Shown here: positions 16,393 to 26,163 of the stretch, piece after piece
Layout of the letters: every line of letters begins with the position of its first letter
How positions within the stretch are numbered: the stretch's first letter is position 1
NCBI GenBank assembly: GCA_039908525.1
Contig: JAMOAY010000010.1
Location: 84,167-148,166, forward strand
DNA length: 64,000 bases
Source: Magnetaquicoccus sp039908525
GTDB taxonomy: Bacteria > Pseudomonadota > Magnetococcia > Magnetococcales > Magnetaquicoccaceae
Direction of reading: 5' to 3'
Position numbers and translations under genes: made by a program
Notes under the pieces: generated by a model
Told to the model about the DNA's origin: nothing
Seen by the model: only the letters and a program-made list of their open reading frames with translations
The model's database searches: none

Positions 16393-18930
16393 ATGGAGTT
16401 CGGTCCCATTTTGCAAAACGGCTTTGGCGAATATTATCTCCCCGCCGTCAACCAGGAAATATTTTCCCAGTCGGGCGCCGACAGTTTTTACCGTCGCCAC
16501 TTCGATGAGTTGTTGCAAAAGAAGGATTCCCTGTACCTGATCGTCGGCACCGATGGTGGGCGGTTGATCCATTGGTTGCTCTCCCGCGGACTGGCCGAGG
16601 GATCCCGCTATCTGTTTATCGAGTATCCGCAACTGGTGGACTATCTGCGGGAAGGGGCTGATTTTCCCTCCGAATTGCCGGATACCGTCAAACTCTGCAG
16701 TCCGGAAACCTGGCTGGCCGAGGCAGAGTCCTTTTCCATGCGGGATTATTGTTATCTGGGCAATCTCTTCCGGATCAAATCCCTGGCGGTGCTGGACGGA
16801 TTTTTTGAAGAGTATTTCAATACCTGGAAGCAGTTCGAGGAGCAGGCCAGCCAGTATCAGATGATGGTCAGTCGCGAGGTCGGCTCCCGGGTGTTCATGA
16901 TCAAGGGGCTGGAAAATCTGGCGGAGAACCTGCTGCCGGCAGAGCGGATGGTCGGCCTGTTTCCGGGCAAGACGGCGGTGTTGCTGGCCGGGGGACCCTC
17001 CCTGCGAGAGAGTTTTGCGTGGGTCAAGGCCAACCGGGATAATCTGGTGGTGCTGGCGGTGGCCCGTATTGCCAGCCAGTTGGATCAGGCCGGCATTCGG
17101 GCTGACTTTTTCTTTGCCATCGATCCCCACGATATCATCTTCCACCAGAGCAAGAGGATGCTGGACTATTGGCAACGGACGGTGCTGGTCAACGTCTACC
17201 ATCTCAATCCCCGTCTGTTGAGCCAGTGGCGCGGACAGAGTCTGTACATGGGGCCGTTGTTTCCCTGGGAGAGTGGGCTGAATCCGCGCCGGGATCTGGT
17301 CTTTCCCGGCATTACCGTCAGTCACCAGGCATTGGGCATGGCCGTGGAGATGGGGTTCTCCCAGGTGGTTGTTGCCGGTTTTGACCTCTGTTTCGACCGG
17401 GATGGTTTCACCCACACCGAAGGCAGCGAGGAGCGCAAGGCCGGTCCTTTTGCTGCCCCGCTGGAGTTGTGGGTGGAGACCAACGGTGGTTGGCAGGCAG
17501 AGACCCGTTATGATTTCATGAACGCCATTCCCAGTCTGGAACAGCTGGCCACCTTTGCCGTCAACCGGGGCTGCCGGGTGATCAATCCGGCGCCGGGGGC
17601 GGCGCGGATTGCCCAGGTGGAACACCTGCCCTGGGCGTCACTGGTGGTGGAACCGCTCCCCGTTCCGGCCTGGCAGAGCATCCAGGAGCGCATCGCCCCC
17701 CCCACAGCGACCGAGCGGATGGACCACTATGAGCGGGTGATGCAGGAGTTGCTGCGGGTGCGGGGGGAGGTGCAACAGGTGATGCGGTTGACCACCGAGG
17801 CCATGGAGTGCAACGATCGATTTTTTGGCCGCAAGGGACGCCCCGCCGACTTCAAATTCAAACTGCGCATGGATGAGATTGAAAGAAAGCTGGATGAAGA
17901 GCATCAGCCCTTTTCCCTGCTGGTCAAACGCTGGGGGGTGGCGGAGTTCCTGAAACTCTCCCGCCCGGACATGGATCGGGAGTGGACCGACCAGGAGATT
18001 GAGGAGACCGGTCGCCGCTACTACCAGATTTACCGTGAAAGCGCCAGTGCCCTGACCCGTCTGCTGGATGAGATCCGCCAACGGTTGCGCGCCCGCATGG
18101 AGGAGGAGAAGCCCCATCCCACCCTGAAAACCCTGGTCGCCCAGTGGAAAAAAGATAATCAGCCCGGCCGCCTGTTGGTGTTTCTCCGCCGGCGCCAACA
18201 GGAGGTTGAATCTTTTGCAGAGGGGCAACAGGGGATGTTGCGTGCCCTGCTGGAGGCTCACCAGCAGGCCATGGCGGAGACCGAAACCGACTACAAGGCG
18301 CACCTGTTCCAGAGCATGGCAACCCCGCAGACGGTGCGCTACAAGGCGATGAGTCTCTTTCGCCAGAAGGATGCGGGCCGCTTGTTGGCCTTTGCCCAGG
18401 GGTTGGAGAAGAGCGCCGCTGAGGCGGTCGATGCCGGGGATGCCGGGGAGTTTGCCACCACCCACAAGGAGCAGTATGTTCTGCTGATCCGGGGGTTGGT
18501 GGCGGAGTTGGCCGGAGACCTGCCGCAGGCGGCCGATTATTTCAACCAGATTCAATCTCCCTACCTGCTGACCGACGCCTTGCAGCAACGGTTTACCGTG
18601 GCCCTGATGCAGGAGGATCTGCCGGCGGCGCTGCCGATTGCCCGGCAATTGGCAGAACGTTCGCCGCTGCATATTCCCCACTACGGGGACATGCTGCGTT
18701 TGACCGGACGGCGGCAAGAGGCGATTGCCGTCTATGAAGGGTTTGTCAAGATGGCCAAAAATGATCTGGTTACCATGATCAAACTGGGTAAACTGCACAG
18801 TGAGACGGGTGATCCGGGCGCGGCGCGGCGGGTGTTTGAACATATTTTGCAGATCGATCCCGACAACAAGGCGGCCTTGCTGTTTCTGCAGCAGCTGCCC
18901 TCCTCAGCATCTGTTCAGGAGGAGGCATGA
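16393..18930 (+). CDS. Maf/DUF115 flagellin nonulosonate transferase-like protein
   Basis: This 845-residue protein resembles the motility-accessory-factor family (DUF115, MptE-like fold), which attaches pseudaminic or legionaminic acid to flagellin in the cytoplasm. The N-terminal domain (LYLIVGTDGGRLIHWLL) is followed by the nucleotide-sugar-binding core with VLLAGGPSLRESFAW, FFFAIDPHD, and VVVAGFDLCF. The C-terminal part is helical with TPR-like units ending EHILQIDPDNKAALLFLQ. Its stop overlaps the start of the aminotransferase gene, so maf-legC-neuD-ptmE form one transcript. GGAG precedes the ATG. Assignment to legionaminic rather than pseudaminic acid comes from the neighbours. Confidence 0.8.
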   Translation: MEFGPILQNGFGEYYLPAVNQEIFSQSGADSFYRRHFDELLQKKDSLYLIVGTDGGRLIHWLLSRGLAEGSRYLFIEYPQLVDYLREGADFPSELPDTVKLCSPETWLAEAESFSMRDYCYLGNLFRIKSLAVLDGFFEEYFNTWKQFEEQASQYQMMVSREVGSRVFMIKGLENLAENLLPAERMVGLFPGKTAVLLAGGPSLRESFAWVKANRDNLVVLAVARIASQLDQAGIRADFFFAIDPHDIIFHQSKRMLDYWQRTVLVNVYHLNPRLLSQWRGQSLYMGPLFPWESGLNPRRDLVFPGITVSHQALGMAVEMGFSQVVVAGFDLCFDRDGFTHTEGSEERKAGPFAAPLELWVETNGGWQAETRYDFMNAIPSLEQLATFAVNRGCRVINPAPGAARIAQVEHLPWASLVVEPLPVPAWQSIQERIAPPTATERMDHYERVMQELLRVRGEVQQVMRLTTEAMECNDRFFGRKGRPADFKFKLRMDEIERKLDEEHQPFSLLVKRWGVAEFLKLSRPDMDREWTDQEIEETGRRYYQIYRESASALTRLLDEIRQRLRARMEEEKPHPTLKTLVAQWKKDNQPGRLLVFLRRRQQEVESFAEGQQGMLRALLEAHQQAMAETETDYKAHLFQSMATPQTVRYKAMSLFRQKDAGRLLAFAQGLEKSAAEAVDAGDAGEFATTHKEQYVLLIRGLVAELAGDLPQAADYFNQIQSPYLLTDALQQRFTVALMQEDLPAALPIARQLAERSPLHIPHYGDMLRLTGRRQEAIAVYEGFVKMAKNDLVTMIKLGKLHSETGDPGAARRVFEHILQIDPDNKAALLFLQQLPSSASVQEEA

Positions 18931-20078
18931 TCCCCCTGGCCGTGCCCGACCTGACTGGCAATGAAGGGCGTTACCTGCAGGAGTGCATCGATTCCGGTTT
19001 TGTCTCCTCGGTAGGACCCTTTGTGGCCCGTTTCGAGGCGGCGGTGGCGACTGCAGCCGGTGCCTCTCACGCGGTGGCCACCGCCAGCGGTACCGCCGGT
19101 CTACACGTGGCTCTGACCGCCCTGGGGGTGGGCAGGGACGATCTGGTCTTGTTGCCTTCGCTGACCTTCATCGCCAGTGCCAATGCGATTGCCTACTGTG
19201 GTGCCACCCCCTGGTTGCTGGATGTCGCTGCCGACAGCTGGACCCTGGATGCCGCACGTTTGGCCAATGCGTTGCGAAACGAGACGACCCGCCGGGGGGA
19301 GAGCACCGTGCACACTGCGAGTGGGCGGCGGGTGGCGGCCATTCTGCCGGTCTACACCCTGGGGTTGCCCGCCGCGATGGACCAGATCGTGGCGGTTGCC
19401 CGTGCCCACCAACTGCCGGTGGTGGCCGATGCGGCGGCGGCGTTGGGCAGTGCCGCTTACGGGCGACCGGTGGGGGCGCTGGGGGCCGATCTGACCGTTT
19501 TTTCTTTCAACGGCAACAAGACCGTGACCAGTGGCGGCGGAGGCGCGGTGGTGGGCGAAGATCCCGCTCTCCTGCAGTCGGTACGCCATCTCTCCACCAC
19601 CGCCCGCCGGGGAGAGAATTACGAACATGATCGCATCGGGTTCAACTACCGCATGACCAACCTGCAGGCGGCGGTGGGCTGCGCCCAGTTGGAGCGTCTG
19701 CAGGGGTTTGTGGAGGCCAAACGGCGGATCCGGGCCCGCTATGATGCGGCGTTTCTCGATCATGCCCGCCTGGACCCGTTCCCGTCTCCCCAGGGGTTCG
19801 AAAGCGCCTGCTGGTTTTCGGGGGCACAGGTGCGGGAGCTGGAACCTGAGGGGATGGAGTCTCTGTTGGCGGGTCTGCGTCAGCGGGGGGTGGCGGCGCG
19901 CCCGTTCTGGAAGCCGGTCCACCGGCAAGCTCCCTATCGACAGGCCCCCCGGGGGGCGCAAACCGTGACGGATGACCTCTGGTTTCGGATTTTGACCCTG
20001 CCCTGTTCCACAGGATTGACGGAGGCGGAGCAGGCGCAGGTGATCGAGGCCGTGCAGCAGCAGTTGGCACACCTGTGA
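18927..20078 (+). CDS. legC: LegC-family PLP aminotransferase for nonulosonate synthesis
   Basis: This 383-residue DegT/DnrJ/EryC1/StrS aminotransferase begins MIPLAVPDLTGNEGRYL, the opening typical of LegC-type enzymes that aminate a 4-keto-6-deoxy hexose nucleotide. The PLP lysine is K198 in FSFNGNKTVTSGGGG, and the cofactor aspartate is in VVADAAAALG. It overlaps the maf gene by four bases (ATGA). In the Campylobacter legionaminic route this enzyme follows LegB and precedes LegH; LegB, LegG, LegI and LegF homologues are not in the window. A related perosamine-type role cannot be excluded. Confidence 0.82.
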   Translation: MIPLAVPDLTGNEGRYLQECIDSGFVSSVGPFVARFEAAVATAAGASHAVATASGTAGLHVALTALGVGRDDLVLLPSLTFIASANAIAYCGATPWLLDVAADSWTLDAARLANALRNETTRRGESTVHTASGRRVAAILPVYTLGLPAAMDQIVAVARAHQLPVVADAAAALGSAAYGRPVGALGADLTVFSFNGNKTVTSGGGGAVVGEDPALLQSVRHLSTTARRGENYEHDRIGFNYRMTNLQAAVGCAQLERLQGFVEAKRRIRARYDAAFLDHARLDPFPSPQGFESACWFSGAQVRELEPEGMESLLAGLRQRGVAARPFWKPVHRQAPYRQAPRGAQTVTDDLWFRILTLPCSTGLTEAEQAQVIEAVQQQLAHL

Positions 20079-20094
20079 ACGGCACGCATGGGGG

Positions 20095-20748
20095 ATGAAA
20101 AGCGTGATGATGCAGTGGATTTTATTGGGGTGTGGCGGTCATGGCCGGGTTTTGCTGGCCACTCTGCAGGCACTGGGTGGGATGGAGCGTCTGATCGGCG
20201 TCCTGGATCCGGAACCCAGCGCCCTGGAGATGCAAAGGTGGCGGGTGCCCCTGCTGGGGGATGACGGGTATCTCTCCACCGCATCTGCCCGGCAGGTACA
20301 GCTGCTCAATGGTCTGGGCTCGGTCGCCGATACCGGGCGGCGGCGGCAGCTCTATCAAAAATTTCGTGCCCAGGGTTACACCTTCGTGGGCCTGTGTCAT
20401 CCCACCGCCTGGTTGGCCGACTCCGTCAGCCTGGCGGCGGGGGTGCAGGTGATGGCGGGTGCCGTGGTGCAGGCCGGTTGCCGGGTGGAGGAGAATGTGT
20501 TGATCAACACCCGGGCGGTGGTGGAGCATGACTGTCTGCTGCGCCCCCATGTCCATGTGGCGACCGGTGCGGTGCTGTGCGGCCATGTCTGGGTTGGGGA
20601 GGGGAGCCACATCGGCGCGGCGGCCACCGTGATTCAGGGGGTGAAAATCGGCGCCAATGTCTGTGTGGGGGCCGGGGCCGTGGTGACACGGGATCTGCCC
20701 AGCGGTGTCAAGGTGGTCGGGGTGCCGGCCAGGGAGATCGGAGCATGA
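20095..20748 (+). CDS. NeuD/LegH-like sugar acetyltransferase
   Basis: This 217-residue protein has an N-terminal nucleotide-sugar-binding module (WILLGCGGHGRVLLATL) and a C-terminal left-handed beta-helix of hexapeptide repeats (VSLAAGVQVMAGAVVQAG, then VWVGEGSHIGAAATV). That is the architecture of NeuD, PglD and LegH acyltransferases. Catalytic histidine candidates lie in VVEHDC. It probably N- or O-acetylates the amino sugar made by the preceding LegC-like enzyme. Its TGA overlaps the ATG of the nucleotidyltransferase. An alternative start six codons downstream (MQWILLG) is possible. Confidence 0.85.
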   Translation: MKSVMMQWILLGCGGHGRVLLATLQALGGMERLIGVLDPEPSALEMQRWRVPLLGDDGYLSTASARQVQLLNGLGSVADTGRRRQLYQKFRAQGYTFVGLCHPTAWLADSVSLAAGVQVMAGAVVQAGCRVEENVLINTRAVVEHDCLLRPHVHVATGAVLCGHVWVGEGSHIGAAATVIQGVKIGANVCVGAGAVVTRDLPSGVKVVGVPAREIGA

Positions 20749-21803
20749 GCAAACAGAAAAACTGGCGGTCGGTCCTGGTGCAACCGGAGAGCACCATCCT
20801 GGAGACCATCCAGGTGATCGATCGGGGCGCGTTGCGGATTGCCCTGGTCGTCACGCCGGAGCGGCGCCTGTTGGGTGTGGTCACGGATGGCAATATCCGC
20901 CGGGGTCTGTTGAACCATGTCGATCTGCAGGAACCGGTCAGTCGGATCATGAACCCGAAGCCGATCACCGTTCGGGTGACCGATGCCAGAGAGCAGGTGC
21001 TGGCGCTGATGAGCGTCCGGGAGATCGAGCATGTGCCAGTCCTGGATGAGCAGGGGATCCTGGTAGGGCTGGAGATCCTGCAGGAGCTTGCCCAGCCAGC
21101 CGCCAAAACCAACTGGGTGGTGCTTATGGTGGGAGGGTTGGGCAGCCGTCTGGGACCGCTGACCCAGGAGTGCCCCAAGCCGCTGTTGCGGGTCGGCGGC
21201 AAACCCATCCTGGAGGTGATCCTGGAGAGCTTTCTGGAGTACGGTTTCCGGCGCTTTTATCTGTCGGTCAACTACAAGAAACAGATGATCAAGGAGTATT
21301 TCGGCGATGGTTCCGCCTGGGGGGCGGAGATTCGCTATCTGGAGGAGAAGGAACGGCTGGGCACTGCCGGCTCCCTTTCTCTGCTGTCGGAACGGCCAGA
21401 GGAACCCTTTTTCGTCATGAATGGCGATCTGCTGACCCGGATCAACTTTCAGCATATCCTGGACTTCCATGCCGAGCATCAGGCCCAGGCAACCCTGTGT
21501 GTGCGTCGGGTGGAGCAGGTCATCCCTTTCGGAGTGGTGGAGATCGATCAACATCGGCTGACCCGCATCGAGGAAAAACCGACCCAGCACTATTTTGTCA
21601 ACGCCGGTATCTATGTTCTGGATCCGGCTCTGTTGTCGATGGTTGCCGACGGGCACTATCTGGACATGCCCGATCTCTTTCGGCAGGCGATCCGCCAGGG
21701 CCACAGCGCAGCGGCCTTCCCGTTTTTGGACTACTGGATGGACATCGGTCAGATGGGGGATTACGATCGCGCCCGCCAGGAGTACGCGCAGGTCTTCCCG
21801 TGA
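20745..21803 (+). CDS. ptmE: CBS-domain nucleotidyltransferase (PtmE-like)
   Basis: This 352-residue protein has two CBS domains (about residues 5-120: ILETIQVIDRGALRIALVV and EQVLALMSVREIEHVPVLD) fused to a sugar-phosphate nucleotidyltransferase. The latter carries LMVGGLGSRLGPLTQECPKPLL, the nucleotide-binding loop, and PFFVMNGDLLTRI with the metal aspartate. This fusion is the form of PtmE, which makes GDP-glucosamine for the legionaminic acid pathway in Campylobacter. That pathway uses GDP sugars, and the adjacent LegC-like gene supports the reading. The CBS pair may bind an adenosyl effector. Start overlaps the acetyltransferase stop. Confidence 0.82.
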   Translation: MSKQKNWRSVLVQPESTILETIQVIDRGALRIALVVTPERRLLGVVTDGNIRRGLLNHVDLQEPVSRIMNPKPITVRVTDAREQVLALMSVREIEHVPVLDEQGILVGLEILQELAQPAAKTNWVVLMVGGLGSRLGPLTQECPKPLLRVGGKPILEVILESFLEYGFRRFYLSVNYKKQMIKEYFGDGSAWGAEIRYLEEKERLGTAGSLSLLSERPEEPFFVMNGDLLTRINFQHILDFHAEHQAQATLCVRRVEQVIPFGVVEIDQHRLTRIEEKPTQHYFVNAGIYVLDPALLSMVADGHYLDMPDLFRQAIRQGHSAAAFPFLDYWMDIGQMGDYDRARQEYAQVFP

Positions 21804-21846
21804 ACCCGTCTGTCTCTGGTGGCCTTGTCTCCTCCTGGAGCTTGCC

Positions 21847-23181
21847 ATGCGCCTGTTCTCCACGCCAGAGTCGGTAGCCCGCAGCGAACCCTCCTGGATG
21901 GCCATCCTGGAGACGCTTTGGGCGGTGCTGCTCTGTTGGGGGATGGTTTGGCAGGGGGGGAGTCTGTGGCCGGTGTTGCTTCCGGTCTGGTTGACCCCAT
22001 GGCTGCTGCTGCGTTCTCCGCAATCGACGGAACAAGGGGCACGCTGGTTTGCCGCCTATCTGGCCGCCAAGGGGCGGCTCACCCCGCTGGCCACCCCGCT
22101 TCGGTTCTGGGGGGTGATGGTGCCCTTGATCGTGGGGGTGACCAGCCACTGCACCACCCTGATGGCGGACCATTTCCTGCCCGGCCATGCCGACTGGTCT
22201 CTGTTTGTGCGTGCCACGATGGTGGGGGTGGTGGCCATGTGGTTGGCCATGGCCATGGCCGTGGCGGGGGGCATGGCGGGTTCCGTGGTGGTTGCCTTGA
22301 CGGTGCTCTTCTCCCTGGCCATGGGCGCGGCACAGAGCGGTGTGGCCGAGGTGGCCTTTTCCTGGGCTCTGGCCGTCACGCTGGTGGGCATGGTGGCAGC
22401 CACCATTGCTCTTATGTGGATGGGTGCGGTGGCCGGCGAGGGGGTGTTGGCCATTGCCATCGTCCTGGCCGGCATACCCTGGATTGTGGGCGTCTGGGTG
22501 CGTTCCCTGGGGGTGCGTCTTCTGGCCACCCTGTTGCACCTTTGGCAGGGGGTGTTGGCCATGCCGGACAACTGGCGGCGCATGGCCTGGATCCTGGACT
22601 CCAACCATCCGCCGGAGTTGGTGCCGGGCTTGTCGCTCTGGACCCGGGCCCTCTCGCTGGCCGAGATCCAGGCGGTGCTCCGCGCCCGCGGCCTGCTCCG
22701 CAGGTTGTTCGGGCTGTCGGCTTTCCTCTGTTTTTTTCTGCCGGCAATTGTATACCGCTGGAGTCTGAAATCCACCGCCTGGCTCTATTGGCCGTTGCTG
22801 TACGTGGAACGCGTGCCGGGGTCCGGGGATCCGGGTGCGGCAGAGGCGGGGTGGGCCTCCCCATGGGGGGGGCACTGGGAGCGGGTCCGCAGCGGGCTCG
22901 CGGTGGTCGGGCTGTTGTTGCTGTTTGGGGTGTTCCAGATGCCGTTGGCCGGGCAGATGCTGAGCCTGTTGCCGGAGTCTGTATTGCCCTGGTGTTTCGC
23001 CTGGCTGGGGGGAGTGGGTGTGATTGGCCTGCTGACACTGCTCATCCATGCGGCCAGCGGAGCGGCAACCCCCGGTGTGTGGATGTGCGGGTTGATCCGT
23101 GCGCGTACCTTTTTTTCCCTCGTCGTGCTCGCAACGGCGCTGGGAGGGACGGTTTTCGTGCAGATGCGCCTGGTACGATGA
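21847..23181 (+). CDS. large polytopic membrane protein of unknown function
   Basis: This 444-residue protein has about nine or ten hydrophobic segments with small-residue-rich helices (ALTVLFSLAMGAAQSG; AIVLAGIPWIVGVW) and few charged residues. No transporter or glycosyltransferase motif is recognised. GGAG lies eight bases before the ATG. It follows ptmE by 43 bases on the same strand, so it may be co-transcribed with the flagellin-modification genes; whether it takes part is unknown. The antisense strand is open over the same span because of codon bias, but this frame has the membrane-protein hydropathy. Confidence 0.68.
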   Translation: MRLFSTPESVARSEPSWMAILETLWAVLLCWGMVWQGGSLWPVLLPVWLTPWLLLRSPQSTEQGARWFAAYLAAKGRLTPLATPLRFWGVMVPLIVGVTSHCTTLMADHFLPGHADWSLFVRATMVGVVAMWLAMAMAVAGGMAGSVVVALTVLFSLAMGAAQSGVAEVAFSWALAVTLVGMVAATIALMWMGAVAGEGVLAIAIVLAGIPWIVGVWVRSLGVRLLATLLHLWQGVLAMPDNWRRMAWILDSNHPPELVPGLSLWTRALSLAEIQAVLRARGLLRRLFGLSAFLCFFLPAIVYRWSLKSTAWLYWPLLYVERVPGSGDPGAAEAGWASPWGGHWERVRSGLAVVGLLLLFGVFQMPLAGQMLSLLPESVLPWCFAWLGGVGVIGLLTLLIHAASGAATPGVWMCGLIRARTFFSLVVLATALGGTVFVQMRLVR

Positions 23182-23210
23182 ATCGCGCAGGGCGGGTTTT
23201 CGATGACAAC

Positions 23211-23239
23211 TTGGTATCATGCGCCGTTTGAGGTAAACT
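23211..23239 (+). promoter_or_regulatory. candidate sigma-70 promoter of gcvPA-gcvPB
   Basis: TTGGTA and TAAACT are separated by 17 bases, about 45 bases upstream of the chosen start codon. No glycine riboswitch motif was recognised in the short leader. Confidence 0.5.
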
Positions 23240-23285
23240 GCCCGGCGGAGTCTGTTCGTTCAACCCTTCGATGGCGATGGTAACC

Positions 23286-24650
23286 ATGCCCTTTATCCCC
23301 CATACCGACAAGGATGTGCAGGAGATGCTGGCTTTTCTGGATGCGGAGAGCCTGGATGTCCTGTTTGAGGAGGTGCCTGGCGAATTGGTCTGTCCGGGCC
23401 AGCTGGATCTACCCGCTCCTTTGAGCGAAATGGCCCTGGCCCGACTCATGCGAGAGCGGGCCGGTTGGGATCTCCCTCTGCTTTGCTTTACCGGTGCCGG
23501 GGCTTATGAGCATCACATCCCGGCTGCGGTGTGGGAAATTGCCAGTCGGGGCGAGTTTTATTCGGCCTACACCCCCTACCAGGCAGAGGCCAGTCAGGGC
23601 ACGCTCCAGGTGCTTTACGAATACCAGAGCATGATGGCGGCCCTGCTGGAGATGGAGGTGGTCAATGCCTCCCTGTACGACGGTGCCACGGCCCTGGGTG
23701 AAGCGATCCTTATGGCCATTCGCAGCAAACCCGAGTGTGCCCGACGGGTGCTGATGCCCGCCACCGTGCATCCCCACTATCGGCAGGTGGTGCAGACGCT
23801 GCTCGGAGGGCAAGAGGTTGAGGTGGTGACCTTGCCCTACTGCACCGAGGGGGGACATACGGTGCCGGCCTCCCTGGCGCTGCATGCTCCCGGATCTTTT
23901 GCCGCTCTGGTGATCCCGCAGCCCAATTTTTTTGGCATCCTGGAAGAGGTCCACCAGCTGACGGATTGGGCCCATGCACAGGGGGGACTGGTGGTGGGCG
24001 TGGTCAACCCCATCGCCCTGGGACTCCTTGCCCCGCCTGGTTCCTGGGGTGCCGATGGGGCGGATATCGCTTGCGGCGACGGCCAGCCCTTGGGCATTCC
24101 GCTCTCTTCGGGGGGGCCCTATTTCGGTTTCATGGGCTGCAAACAGCGCTACCTGCGCCAGATGCCGGGCCGCATCGCCGGTCGGACCAGGGACAAAGAG
24201 GGCGAGAGTGGTTTTGTCCTGACCCTGCAGGCCAGGGAACAGCATATCCGCCGTGCCAAGGCCACCTCCAACATCTGCACCAACCAGGGTCTTATGACCG
24301 TTGCCGCCACCCTGTATCTCTCCCTGTTGGGCCCGCAAGGTCTGCGCCGTACGGCGGAGAGTTGCCATGCCAACACCGTCCAACTGGCCAACCGACTGCG
24401 TGCCATGCCCAGGGTTTCGATCCTGTTCAACCGGCCGTTTTTCCATGAATGCGTCGTGCAATTGCCCTGCCCGGTGGCACCCCTGCTGGTGCGCCTGGAG
24501 CAACAGGGCATCAGTGGCGGGCTGGCCCTGGGCCCCTGCTATCCGGGTCTGGAGCGTGCTCTGTTGCTCTGTGTCACCGAAACCCGCACCTCGGAGGATA
24601 TCACCCGTTTCGCCGACGCATTGGCGGCACTGCTGGAAGAGGAGCAATAG
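23286..24650 (+). CDS. gcvPA: glycine dehydrogenase (decarboxylating) subunit 1, P protein alpha
   Basis: This 454-residue subunit is the N-terminal half of the P protein of the glycine cleavage system, which decarboxylates glycine and passes the aminomethyl group to lipoyl-GcvH. Typical stretches are YTPYQAEASQGTLQVLYEYQSM, NASLYDGATALGEA, PNFFGILEEV, and RAKATSNICTNQ. The start at 23286 gives MPFIPHTDKDV, the usual opening; an ATG at 23271 is five codons upstream with no better ribosome-binding site. The beta subunit follows after one base. gcvT and gcvH are not in the window. Confidence 0.94.
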   Translation: MPFIPHTDKDVQEMLAFLDAESLDVLFEEVPGELVCPGQLDLPAPLSEMALARLMRERAGWDLPLLCFTGAGAYEHHIPAAVWEIASRGEFYSAYTPYQAEASQGTLQVLYEYQSMMAALLEMEVVNASLYDGATALGEAILMAIRSKPECARRVLMPATVHPHYRQVVQTLLGGQEVEVVTLPYCTEGGHTVPASLALHAPGSFAALVIPQPNFFGILEEVHQLTDWAHAQGGLVVGVVNPIALGLLAPPGSWGADGADIACGDGQPLGIPLSSGGPYFGFMGCKQRYLRQMPGRIAGRTRDKEGESGFVLTLQAREQHIRRAKATSNICTNQGLMTVAATLYLSLLGPQGLRRTAESCHANTVQLANRLRAMPRVSILFNRPFFHECVVQLPCPVAPLLVRLEQQGISGGLALGPCYPGLERALLLCVTETRTSEDITRFADALAALLEEEQ

Positions 24651-24651
24651 G

Positions 24652-26139
24652 ATGGAACCGCTGATTTTTGAACGGAGTCGGCCCAATCGCCACAACCGCC
24701 AACATCTGCCAACCGCCGCAGAGACGCCGATGTCCGGGTTTCCAGACACCATGCAGCCCCTGCTGCGCCGGCAGGCCCCGGCACTGCCGGAACTCTCCGA
24801 GCTGGATGTGGTGCGTCATTTTACCCGCCTTTCCCAGCACAATTTTTCGGTGGACACCCACTTCTACCCCCTGGGCTCCTGCACCATGAAGTACAATCCC
24901 AGAGTGTGCAACACGGCCGCCATGCTGCCCGGCTTTCTGCAACGCCATCCCTTGGCCTCGGCGGCGACGGGGCAGGGGGTGTTGGCCTGTCTTCACGAGT
25001 TGCAGGAGATGCTGTGTCGCTTGACCGGCATGGCCGCCTGCTCGCTGACCCCCATGGCGGGCGCCCAGGGCGAGTTTGCCGGGGTGGCGATGATCCGCGC
25101 CTATCATCGTGCCCGGGGGGATGTGCAGCGCACCGAGATGTTGATCCCGGATGCCGCCCATGGGACCAATCCCGCCACCGCAGCCCTCTGCGGATTTTCG
25201 GTGCGGGAGATCCCCACCGAGGCCAGCGGCGACCTCAATCTGTCCGCCCTGGAGGCGGCGGTCGGTCCCCGGACCGCCGGCTTGATGCTGACCAACCCGT
25301 CGACCCTGGGGGTGTTTGAACGGCATATTACCCGGATCGCCCGGATTGTCCATCAGGCGGGGGGATTGCTCTATTACGACGGGGCCAACCTCAACGCCAT
25401 CGCCGGTCGTATCCGGCCGGGGGATATGGGATTTGATGCCATCCATATCAACGTGCACAAAACCCTGGCCACCCCCCATGGCGGGGGTGGTCCGGGAGCA
25501 GGTCCGGTGGGGGTGGCGGAGCGCCTGGCCCCTTTTCTGCCCATCCCCATGGTCGGCCAGGATGCCGGCGGGGCCTTTTACTGGATGACGGAAACCGAGC
25601 GCCCGCAGAGCATTGGCCGACTCTCCGCCTTCCATGGCAATATCGGTGTGCTGCTGCGGGCCTATGCCTACCTGCGCCTGACCGGGGCATCGGGCATGCA
25701 TCGGGTCGCCGACTATGCCACCCTGAACGCCAACTACCTCATGGCCCGCCTGGCCCAGGCCGGTTTTCAGACCGCCTTTCCCCAACGCCGGGCCACCCAT
25801 GAGTTTATCATCACCCTGCAGCACGAGGCCAAACACTTCGGCGTCACCGCCCTGGATTTTGCCAAACGTCTGCTGGATTATGGCTTTTATGCGCCCACCA
25901 TCTATTTTCCCACCCTGGTGGCGGAGTGCCTGTTGATCGAACCGACCGAGACCGAGTCCAAAGAGACCCTGGACCAGTTCGTCGAGGCCATGGTGGCCAT
26001 TCGCCGGGAGGCCATGGAAAATCCTCAGTGGGTACGGGATGCGCCCCACGCAATTCCCGTTCCGGGTGGTGGGCGCAGCCGTTTGGATGATACCCTGGCG
26101 GCTCGCAAACCGGATTTGCGGGCTGTGGTGAGCCGATAG
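24652..26139 (+). CDS. gcvPB: glycine dehydrogenase (decarboxylating) subunit 2, P protein beta
   Basis: This 495-residue PLP subunit forms the active heterotetramer with GcvPA. The PLP lysine lies in HINVHKTLATPHGGGGPG, and MTNPSTLGVFE, DGANLNAI and LGSCTMKYNPR are family signatures. A GAGGAG ribosome-binding site within the end of gcvPA precedes the ATG at 24652. The longer frame to 24301 lies inside gcvPA. A hairpin 25 bases after the stop probably terminates the transcript. Full family length. Confidence 0.95.
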   Translation: MEPLIFERSRPNRHNRQHLPTAAETPMSGFPDTMQPLLRRQAPALPELSELDVVRHFTRLSQHNFSVDTHFYPLGSCTMKYNPRVCNTAAMLPGFLQRHPLASAATGQGVLACLHELQEMLCRLTGMAACSLTPMAGAQGEFAGVAMIRAYHRARGDVQRTEMLIPDAAHGTNPATAALCGFSVREIPTEASGDLNLSALEAAVGPRTAGLMLTNPSTLGVFERHITRIARIVHQAGGLLYYDGANLNAIAGRIRPGDMGFDAIHINVHKTLATPHGGGGPGAGPVGVAERLAPFLPIPMVGQDAGGAFYWMTETERPQSIGRLSAFHGNIGVLLRAYAYLRLTGASGMHRVADYATLNANYLMARLAQAGFQTAFPQRRATHEFIITLQHEAKHFGVTALDFAKRLLDYGFYAPTIYFPTLVAECLLIEPTETESKETLDQFVEAMVAIRREAMENPQWVRDAPHAIPVPGGGRSRLDDTLAARKPDLRAVVSR

Positions 26140-26163
26140 AGGTCGCCGCAACGCCGATTGACC

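Noticed and set aside
23182..23285. Glycine riboswitch upstream of gcvPA
   Set aside because: The leader after the candidate promoter is too short for a glycine aptamer and shows no matching core.
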